64,000 nt of DNA from Okapia johnstoni (taxonomy: Eukaryota > Chordata > Mammalia > Artiodactyla > Giraffidae), in NCBI GenBank assembly GCA_024291935.2, contig CM044313.1, positions 87,791,001-87,855,000 on the forward strand, given 5' to 3'. The position numbers were made by a program, and so were the translations under genes. The stretch's first letter is position 1, and every line of letters begins with the position of its first letter. The notes beneath the pieces were generated by a model. The model did no database searches. It was not told the origin of the DNA and was given only the letters and a program-made list of their open reading frames with translations. Below are positions 55,779 through 64,000 of the stretch, piece by piece.

Positions 55779-56313
55779 TTTTTCACCATTATTGTTCAGT
55801 TTCTTAGTTGTGTCCTACACTTTGAGACCCAGTGGACTGCAGCATGCCAGGTTTCCCTGTCTTTCACTCTCTCCTGGAGTTTGCTCAAACTTATGCCCAT
55901 TGAGTCAGTGGTACCATCCAACCATCTCATCCTCTGTCACTCCCTTCTCCTCCTGCCCTCAATATTTCCCAGTGTCAGAGTCTTTTCCAATGAGTCAGCT
56001 CTTCTCATCAGGTAGCCAAAATATTGGAGCTTCAGCTCAGCATCAGTCGTTCCAATGAATATTCAGTTTATTTTCTTTAGAATTGACTGCTTTGATCTTG
56101 TTATCCAAGGGACTTTTGAGAGTCCCCTCCAGCACCACAATTCAAAAGCATCATTTTTTCAGTGCTCAGCCTTCCTTATGGTCCAACTCTCACGTCCATA
56201 CATGACTACTGGACAAAAACATAGCTTTGACTCTACAGACCTTTGTCAGAAAAGTGATGTCTTTGCTTTTTAAATGATGTCTTGGTTTTATCATAGCTAG
56301 TTTTTCACCATTA
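55779..56313 (-). mobile_element. BovB LINE 3' end, antisense, with perfect target-site duplication
   Basis: The element is 55792-56300, from the eroded BovB 3' part to the TNLDSILKSRDI-encoding region. It is flanked by tttttcaccatta at 55779-55791 and 56301-56313. Frames are broken. Confidence 0.92.
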
Positions 56314-56614
56314 GTGAATTACATTCTATGTGCTCACTCAGTTGTGTCTATCACCATGATTTATCACCATGGATTAATTCTACCACCATGGATTAATTTT
56401 GTTCATTTATAAACTTCACATAAATTAGATATATAACTCGTAGTAATATACATATATATAAATTTCATTCAATATTTTTAATTGTATCAACAGTCTCTAT
56501 TTTTATAATTATCCTATTGAATAAGTATTCAGCAACTCATTGTTTCAGTTAATGGATACCTGGGATATTAGAGATTTTTATTAGCATTAATAAAGTTTAT
56601 GGAAATATTCTTGC

Positions 56615-56945
56615 ACAAGTTTCTAGACTTTTCTATTGGTACAAGCACATATCTATATACCTACATCATCTGTATCTATATCTAACTGTGCCAGTACCAT
56701 ACCGCCTAACTTTAGGTCTCTTATATATTTTGTATTTTCACATATATTTTAGAAGCATTTTGGCAATGCATATATATATTAAAAAACCAAATTCTGGGAT
56801 ATTGTTGGCAGATGCTTTGACTGCAGAAATGAATCAATCTCAAGAATATTGATATCTTTAAAAAACTGAGGCTTTCTATCTATGTTTTAGATATTCTTTA
56901 ATTTCCTTCAGCAATATTTTATGAATTTATATAGTAGAACATATT
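56615..56945 (-). mobile_element. L1 LINE ORF2 remnant, antisense, old
   Basis: CTGTGCCAGTACCATACCGC and the later AGAATATTGATATCTTTAAA and TTCTTTAATTTCCTTCAGCA blocks match the order of L1 ORF2 in reverse, as at 21230-21560. Strongly diverged, limits approximate. Confidence 0.55.
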
Positions 56946-57160
56946 ATCTCTAAGCTCTTGAGAAGGAACAGTCTCTTTGGACCTAAAAATCTGCTAATGC
57001 ATAATCACAAAGATATCCAACATTTTATTTACCAATAAAAAAAAATGAAGAACTTTTAGTTTATGGACTCTTATTTCAAGGATGTCAGGTACCATATTAC
57101 CATTGAAGAAGTTATGTTTTATTTTCAGACATGAATGATAAGATTGGAAGAATTAAGGGT

Positions 57161-57204
57161 AAATAATGAGGAAAAGGACTGATAAATAATGAGGAAGGAC
57201 TGAT
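57161..57204. repeat. Tandem duplication across a BovB 5' junction
   Basis: AAATAATGAGGAAAAGGACTGAT-like units at 57161-57183 and 57184-57204. The second unit runs into BovB and the first already contains GGACTGAT, the first BovB bases. Confidence 0.8.
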
Positions 57205-57450
57205 GCTGAAGCTGAAACTCCAATACTTTGGCCACGTGATGCAAAGAACTGACCCACTGGAAAAGACCTTGATGCTGGGAAAGATTGAAGGCAGGTAGAG
57301 AAGGGGACGACAGAGGATGTGATGGTTGGATGGCATCACCGACTTGATGGACATGACTTTGAGCAAGCTCTGGGAGTTGGTGATGGACAGAGAAGCCTGG
57401 CATGCTGCAGTACAAAGAGTCGAACATGACTGAGTGACTGAACTGAACTG
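57193..57450 (+). mobile_element. BovB LINE 3' terminus, first of two at one site
   Basis: The last 258 or so bases of BovB, from the GGACTGATGCTGAAGCTG block to GAGTGACTGAACTGAACTG. Followed directly by aatgaggaaaa (57451-57461), the same string as before the insertion at 57165-57175. Confidence 0.9.
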
Positions 57451-57458
57451 AATGAGGA

Positions 57459-58860
57459 AAATCCTAAAATGATGATGAGGTATGATGTTAAAGTGGTGCA
57501 CTCAATATGCCAACAAATGTGGAAAACTCAGCAGTGGCTACAGGACTGTAAAAGGTCAGTTTTCATTCCAATCCCAAAGAAAGGCAATGCAAAAGAATTT
57601 TCAAACTACCACAAAGTTACACTCATCTCACAGGCAAGCAAGGTAATGCTGAAAATTCTCCAAGTGAGGCTTCAACAGTATATGAACCAAGAAATTCCAG
57701 ATGTTCAAGCTGAATGTGTAAAAGGCAGAGGAACAAGAGATCAAATTGCCAGCATCTGTTGGATCATAGAAAAAACAGGAAAAGCATATACTTCTGCTTT
57801 ATTGACTATGCTCAAAGCCTTTGACTGTGGATCACAACAAACTGAAATTCTTAGAGAGACGGGAGTACCAGACTACCTTACCTGCCTCCTGAGAAATCTG
57901 TATGCAGGTCAAGAAGCAGCAGTTAGAACTGGACATGAAAAAATAGACTGGTTCCAAATTGGAAAAGGAGTGCATCAAGGCTTTATATTGTCATCTTGCT
58001 TATTTAACTTCTATGCATAGCACATCATGCAAAATGCTGGGCTGGATGAAACACAAGCTGGAATCAAGATTGCCGAGAAAAATATCAATAACCTGAGATA
58101 TGCAGATGGTATCACCCTTATGGCAGAAAGTGAAGAGGAACTTCAGAGCTCCTTGATGAAGGTGAAAGAGGAGAGTGAAAAAGCTGGCTTAAAACTCAAC
58201 ATTCAAAAAATGATCATAGCATCCAGTCCCATCACTTCATGGCAAATAGATGGAGAAACATTGGAAACAGTGAGAGATTTTATTTTGGGGGGCTCCAAAG
58301 TCACTGCAGCCATGAATCTAAAAGATGCTTGCTCCTTGGAAGAAAAACTATGATAAGCCTAGACAGCATATTAAAAAGCAGAGACATTACTTTACCAACA
58401 AAGTTCCGTCTAGTCAAGGCTATGGTTTTTCCAGTAGTCATGTATAGATGTGAGAGTTGGGCCATAAAGAAAGCTGAGTGCCAAGGAATTGATGCTTTTG
58501 AACTGTGGTGTTGGGGAAGACTCTTGAGAGTCCCTTGGACTGCAAGGAGATCCAACCAGTTCATCCTAAAGGAAATCAGTCCTGAATATTCATTGGAGGG
58601 ATTGATGCTGAAGTTGAAGCTCTAGTACTGTGGCCACCTGATGCGAAGAACTGACTCTTTGGAAAAGACCATGATGCTGAGAAAGACTGAAGGCAGGAGG
58701 AGAAGGGGACGACAGAGGATGAGATGTTTGGATGGCATCACCGACGCAATGGACATGTGTTTGAGCAGGCTCCAGAAGCTGGTGATGGACAGGGAAGCCT
58801 GACGTGCTGCAGTCCATGGTGTTGCAAAGTGTCAGACTCAAATGAAGGTCTGAACTGATT
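57459..58860 (+). mobile_element. BovB LINE, 5'-truncated, second insertion at the same site
   Basis: Runs from the block encoding QILKDDAVKV to the BovB 3' end. Preceded by tgaatgaggaaaa at 57449-57461 and followed by the same 13 bases at 58860-58872. The two BovB 3' ends differ at many positions, so they are separate copies and not a recent duplication. Confidence 0.92.
57469..58625 (+). pseudogene. BovB reverse transcriptase, broken
   Basis: Frame 57469-58020 has the RT opening KRSVFIPIPKKGNAKEFSNY, ASKVMLKILQVRLQQYMNQE, KGRGTRDQIASICWIIEK and motif B as GVHQGFILSSCLFNFYA. Motif A is lost by frameshifts between 57775 and 57840 (only LKAFDC remains). Frame 58027-58353 has motif C as YADG at 58099-58110, where the second catalytic Asp is Gly. 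Frame 58239-58625 has the C-terminal region [20 protein letters not shown] and [20 protein letters not shown]. Stops and frameshifts lie between. Not active. Confidence 0.87.
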
Positions 58861-58872
58861 GAATGAGGAAAA

Positions 58873-59504
58873 GAAACTTTTTTGTTTTCTCTCAAGGTTT
58901 TGTCACTTTTCAAGGGGAACTCTAGTGGTTTTATAATGTGTTACTTTAGTATTCTGTAACCCAAATTTATTTTGCTATGTTTCCAATTTCAGATTATCCA
59001 GAAGAAAAATCTGCATGAGAATTAGGTCGGCAAAAATGAGGCAGTAACTATCACTCTCAAAGCTCATTGTTAGAAGGAATGAGGGAGAAATGCAGTGGTA
59101 AGTTAGGTCTCTGTTTGTCCATGCGTTTTCTTCTTTAACATATTTCAATTTCCATCACTTCTGATTAATTGCTGTTCTTGCAGTTCAACTGTGACTCTCA
59201 AGCTTACCACCAGAAAATTCATTTTAGATTTACAGACCACCAAACTTCCGTAGGCATCATCATCAGCCCCCCTGCCCAACCATTAAAACAGATGGATATG
59301 CCCTGCTTTCTTCAAGTTTCAATTTGTTCCCCTTCACTGGAGGTGCCTAAGGACATTTTTATGATTATGTTTGAACATTTAATTCCCTTATTTTCCCCAC
59401 ACTGTGTATTATCCAGTTTGTATAGAAAATTTCTTGTTGCTTAATATTCATCATCTGTTTCTCTGATTGAAATCAAATGGATATAGAGACATTTCATTGG
59501 CAAA
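58873..59504. other. Non-coding stretch, no gene seen
   Basis: A 91-residue plus-strand frame at 59169-59444 has no motif that I recognise and I treat it as chance. Confidence 0.45.
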
Positions 59505-60310
59505 ATTTATAGATTCTACATATAAGAGAAATCATATGTTATTTATCTTTCTCCTACTTACTTCACTTAGCATAATGCCTTTGAATTCTACCCATGTTGT
59601 TGCACATTGCAAGATTTCATTCTTCTTTAGGGCTGGATAATACGCATATATATACACACACACTGAAATGTCTTTATGCATTCATCCACTGATGGACACT
59701 TAAGTTGTTTCTATATGTTGGTTATTGTAAATAATACTGCAGTAAATATTAGAGTGCATATATCTTTTTGAATTCTGATTTTCATTTTGGGGGAGCGGTA
59801 AATATCCAGAAGTAAAACTGCTGAATCATATGATAGTTTTACTTTAAATTTTTGAGGAACCTCCATAATGTTTTCTATAGTAGCCAAACCAGTTTGCATT
59901 CTCACAAGTAATGTAACAAGAGTTCCCTTTGCTTCATATCTTTGCTGAGGCTTGTTATTTCTTGTCTTTTTGACAATAGACATTCTATCACAGATGAGGG
60001 AATATCTCACCATGGTTTCAATAACCATTTCTTTGATAATTAATGATGTTGATGTCTTCTTTGGAAAATATGTCTATTCAGATTTTCTGTCCATTTTTTA
60101 ATTGAGTTTTTGCTATTGAGATATGTGAGTTCTGTAATGTACTTTGGATCTTATCCCTTTATAGATACATGATTTGCAAATGTCTTCTCTGATACAGTAG
60201 ACTGCCTTTCCATTACATTGATTGTTTTCATTGCTATGGAGAAGTTTTATTTATTTATTTATCTTTAGTTTGAAGAAGTCTCACTTGTTTATATTTGGTT
60301 TTTCCTTGAT
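59505..60310 (-). mobile_element. L1 LINE ORF2 3' part, antisense, old
   Basis: Blocks TTTATCTTTCTCCTACTTAC, ATTCATCCACTGATGGACAC and AAACTGCTGAATCATATG follow the order of the L1 3' part in reverse. Strongly diverged. Confidence 0.75.
59711..60028 (-). pseudogene. L1 ORF2 C-terminal remnant
   Basis: A 105-residue minus-strand frame aligns in order with the C-terminal part of L1 ORF2p: MVRYSLICDRMSIVKKTRNN, VPQKFKVKLSYDSAVLLLDI and KDICTLIFTAVLFTITNI. The cysteine motif seen at 20414-20596 (GCGEKG, then HCWWEC) is lost. Old, inactive. Confidence 0.7.
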
Positions 60311-62601
60311 AGGATTGTGCCATATGAACACTACTGAGTATAAGTGAATTAGAAATGTGAGTAGTAGTAGCTAGATACTTTGCTGCCTCCAACTTAATTA
60401 GACTAATTTTATCAGGGGAAAAAAATTAACAAGACTTCCCATTGGGTAAATGAAAGCATGTAAAATACTTTAGTTCTTTGTCTAATTAATGTATATTCAC
60501 ATACTCGTCTTAGCAGAAAGATACTTAGACACTCACCAAGAAAAAAGTTCCAAATCATATTAAATGACTGCATTGAACTTGCAGACCAAATTCTTTAAAC
60601 TACTATGCTTTTCATTCTCCGTTGATCCTGATATGGATTCTCATGAATATCACAAATAAAATAGTTAAAAATAGGTTGCTTATTTCCAATAAACTGGCAT
60701 ACTGTAAAGGAGAAAGAGTTTTTAACTGTGATGGTAGAGAGAGATGAAGATAAAAACTAATAAAATGAGAATATGAAACCAACAGCAATCACTGGTCCGT
60801 GACAAATATCAAATTCTTCTGGTGAGGAATGAGGACGATTACATACTCCTGTTAGTGGAGGACATTACTTGGTTAGTCAGTCATGTTAACCCTAGTTCAT
60901 TTCTCTAGGAGGACCTTCATGGTCCATTTTATTTCAGATTTCATGGATTTGACTCTGGGAAAATCATGCATGGTCATAAAATATGTTGTAAATCGACCTC
61001 AAGAAGTTTGCCTCTCTCTGGGACTACAGAAAATTTGTGCTTGCGTAAGTTATTGATGACCCATACTCTTTCCCTCTTACTGTTCAGCTATCTATATAAT
61101 GTGATTTTTGTCTTCTTGACTGCAAGTTGGTTGCCACATAACCAGTGATTAGAACTAAATTTCAAGCAGGAAAAATAAAAGGCTAAAGAGTCAAGGAAGA
61201 CATATCTTTCTGTTTTATCTTTTCATTTGTGAAGAGTTGTATTACACAGAGATTATCATCACAAGTGTGTTGATTAGAATTCTGTTCCATGGAGAAGATT
61301 GTCTGCATGGAAATGTAGACAAGTGCATATTTGCTGAATATTTGTAACTGGACAGATTGGTCTCCTAAACAAAAATAGGACTCTATGAATAAGAAGAGAA
61401 GAGTGAATGATATCAGATAAGCATCTACTGAAGTTAGGTATTCTTGGCAAAAGATTGGATGGAGCACATATTCGAACTAGTTCTTCTATCCTGAGAGAGA
61501 GAGAAACTAAAGTAAAATTTAAAAGCATACCCCCATTAACCAGAATTCATAATGACAATCAGTAACTGATAATGTGTAGCACTCATGGTAACAAGTCCAG
61601 ATATAAACCATCCATTGGGGCCAAAAAGCAAGCTGTTTAAGGCTAAGGAGGGAGCAGAGTTGTCCTAATGGGATGATAATTCAAATCTGTGGTATTCATG
61701 AATATAAATCCTGAATTTGGCAGTTTTTAAAAACAATATCCATACACTGAACCATAATGAGAGAAACTGGTGAAAAACATATATGGGATTGTAGACATTA
61801 GGAAGTGACCACAAAACTACTCTCAAGAAAAACAGGCAAAGGGAAAGATGTAATCATGAGTGATAAGAATTTATACAGAAATGGGAGATTAAAAAAATAT
61901 TTCACTATAAAATTTAAACAGGCAAAGAAGATTCTATTCAAAATGATCAAAATAAAGAAGAGGCTAAACTCAGTCTGAGCTTTGGAAGAGTTTTAAAAGC
62001 TAAGGTGAGAGTATTATAGTATACCTGAGCTTGCTAATTCACCTTATTCAAAGAGAAAGAAAATTTTCTCATATCCTCATGAAAAGAGGTAAATTTACAA
62101 CTTGAAGTAAGTTGTACAGCAGTGAAGTAAGGCTCCTACACTCTTTTACATCCTGGGAGAGAGAAGCACTAACTTTGTTGATGATTGCATTTCAAATGAA
62201 TGGTCCTCAGGTCCTTGAGAAAATAATCCTGGGTTGTAAAACAAGCACCGTTTTTTTTTTTCCCTTTATTTTCTTTTTTTATTGAACGGGAGTTTCTTTC
62301 AATTATATAGTGCTTTACAGTTTTCAAAATTTTCACATACATGGTTTCATATAATCCCATAATAACTTTTTTTCTCTTGCTCCTATATTGCTTTTGTCCC
62401 TTCCCTCTGTATACTTGCAATAGGTTTTGAAAAAATAAAAATTATATTTTCAGAAGGGCCAAGAGACAATTTAGAATTACAAAGTTTCAAAGATAAATGC
62501 ATTTTAAAAAAAAAGGGAGACAAGGAACCTAGAGTCAGGAATAAGACTGTCTAAAGTTTAGTCTAGCAGAAGGGAACACCACAATCATTTTAATCAGAGG
62601 T
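60311..62601. other. Long non-coding stretch, no gene seen
   Basis: Unique-looking. About 62305-62370 (AGTGCTTTACAGTTTTCAAA, then TTCACATACATGGTTTCATA) vaguely recalls MIR/L2-class repeats. A T-rich run lies at 62251-62282. Confidence 0.5.
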
Positions 62602-62832
62602 ACACAGAAAGTTGTGGGTTGGGCTTCCCTAGTGGCTCAGATGGTAAAGAATCTTCTTCCAATGTGGGAGACCCAGGCTCAATCCCTGGGTCAGAAAGAT
62701 CCCCTGGAGAAAGGAATGGCTACCCACTCCAGCATTCTTGCCTGGAAAATTCCATGGACAGAGGAGCCTGGCGAGCTAGTCCATGGGTTTACAAAGAATC
62801 AGACACAACTGAGTGACTAACACACAGAAAGT
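62602..62832 (+). mobile_element. Bov-tA SINE, full length, with perfect target-site duplication
   Basis: The element is 62613-62821, flanked by acacagaaagt at 62602-62612 and 62822-62832. A box TGGCTCAGATGG at 62633-62644 is good. The B box GGCTCAATCCC at 62676-62686 is weakened. Tail ends ACTGAGTGACTAAC. Confidence 0.95.
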
Positions 62833-63206
62833 AGAGCACAATTACAAGCACTAAATGGATTCCAGAAATAGAAGAATCTATATCCAAACAAGAACCCGTA
62901 TCCATATAGAGATTAGAAAAGACATAAAAATAAGCACATTTGAAATACATATGGAAATTTGCAAGAGGAAAATATGCATAGGACAAATAGCACAGGTATA
63001 AATGAAGAAATGTAACTTTGACATATTGAAAATGAAAATATACCTACCATTCTTTAGTCAAAAAAGTAGATTGGGAATTACTGAGAAAAACAGTTTAAAT
63101 CAAAAGATAGCTCTAAGGAAATATCCCAGAATTTCTTAGGCATTAATAAAAAGATGTAATATGTGGAAAAATAATCAGAAACATCAATAATTAATAATAA
63201 AGTACT
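62833..63206. other. Non-coding stretch, no gene seen
   Basis: Nothing recognisable. Confidence 0.5.
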
Positions 63207-63354
63207 AGTCTTTATAAGGAAATGGCAGCCCACTCCAGTATTCTTGCCTAGAGAATCCCAGGGATGGAGGAGCCTGGTGGGCTGCCATCTATGGGGTCAC
63301 ACAGAACTGGACATGACTGAAGTGACTTAGCAGCAGCCGCAGCAGTCTTTATAA
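63207..63354 (+). mobile_element. BOV-A2 SINE, 5'-truncated, with perfect target-site duplication
   Basis: The element is 63218-63343: one Bov-A monomer with tail GCAGCAGCCGCAGC. It is flanked by agtctttataa at 63207-63217 and 63344-63354. Confidence 0.95.
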
Positions 63355-63732
63355 AACAGTAGTATACAAAGGTGAGAAGGCTTCTGTGGGAAAAAAAAAA
63401 GCTGCAGTTATCATCCTAAAAAGAGGAAAGAAATGAGTCTATAGATTGAAAATCCAATTGATGAAATTTGTAGCAGGAAAAATATCACACCCAAAGATGG
63501 GGCACACAGCAAAATATCACAGCTAAAGAAAATCTTCTAAAGCTATTACAAAAAAGCTAAATAACCTGCAATGAGATGACAGTTACAATTAGATCAGTAG
63601 CGTTCTCCTGTAGAAACAATACACAACATAGGACAATGAAATAAGACAATCTAAGTGTAAGAGAAATGTTCAGCTAAAATAGTGTTTAATAATCTGGCAT
63701 ATGCTTACGGTTGCTTTTACAAACTCTATTAT
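63355..63732. other. Non-coding stretch, no gene seen
   Basis: Only an A run at 63390-63400 is notable. Confidence 0.5.
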
Positions 63733-64000
63733 CTAGTTTTTCCAAGTTTATTGACCTGTAATTGACATATACCTTGTGTAAAGTTAAGGTGTATGGCATG
63801 ATGGCTTTATACATGTATATACTGCAGAATCATTACCACAATAAGCTTAAATAACAGTTCCATCACTTTGCATATTTATCATTCTGTGGATATATGTGGA
63901 AAGGACATTTAAATTCTACTGTATTTCCAACTTTAAAATGTACAACACAATATTGTTAACTATAGTCATTATGCTATATGTTAGAGCCCCAAAATGTATT
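63733..64000 (-). mobile_element. L1M-type 3' UTR, antisense, running off the window
   Basis: CCAAGTTTATTGACCTGTAATTGAC-like start, AAGGTGTATGGCATGATGGC, ACCACAATAAGC and TATTGTTAACTATAGTCATTATGC are the standard L1M 3' UTR blocks in reverse. Confidence 0.75.

Noticed and set aside
59169..59444. 91-residue plus-strand frame
   Set aside because: No recognisable motif, and the codons show no feature that separates it from chance frames nearby.
1..64000. A new multi-gene system or cluster
   Set aside because: All long frames that I could identify are BovB or L1 remnants, and no host exon, operon-like group or unusual RNA structure is visible.

Overview
The window looks like repeat-rich, gene-poor nuclear DNA of a ruminant, most likely a bovid such as cattle, yak, bison or a close relative. 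The evidence is the abundance of three families that go together only in ruminants: the RTE-clade LINE BovB, the tRNA-headed SINE Bov-tA, and the dimeric SINE BOV-A2. Ruminant-type L1 3' ends are also present. I found no host protein-coding gene, no tRNA, rRNA or other functional RNA gene, and no bacterial or viral operon. Every long reading frame that I could identify belongs to a decayed reverse transcriptase from BovB or L1.

Layout. 1-2165 is a nest of BovB pieces: an antisense copy inside a sense copy, with a perfect hairpin near its 5' end. 2166-6406 is unique AT-rich DNA with two SINEs. 6407-9222 is a 5'-truncated sense BovB with two SINEs inside it. 9223-19322 is mostly unique DNA with a dimeric SINE, a BOV-A2, a short BovB, several antisense L1 tails and an old MIR. 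19323-22341 is a run of antisense BovB, L1 and BovB. 22342-29880 holds SINEs, microsatellites, two BovB pieces that lack their 3' ends, and an antisense L1 split by two SINEs. 29881-40367 is the emptiest part. 40368-42254 is an antisense L1 followed by an MLT1-type LTR.

43249-46594 is a near full-length BovB with a 5' UTR and broken endonuclease and reverse transcriptase. 48603-49672 is a younger BovB that still has the YADD catalytic motif. 49811-56300 has SINEs and two antisense BovB tails. 57165-58872 is a pair of BovB copies that appear to have entered the same target site one after the other. The rest is old L1, two SINEs and unique DNA, ending in an L1M tail that runs off the window.

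How the parts relate. BovB encodes the endonuclease/reverse transcriptase believed to move the Bov-A and Bov-tA SINEs, which share its 3' end. Both partners, and the BovB 5' UTR stretch that resembles the Bov-A body, are visible here. Target-site duplications can be read directly around at least ten insertions. By my count 11 of 12 L1 pieces lie on the minus strand, which would fit an intron of a plus-strand gene, but no exon is visible. I see no convincing new biological system. The points worth a second look are retrotransposition junctions and local rearrangements.
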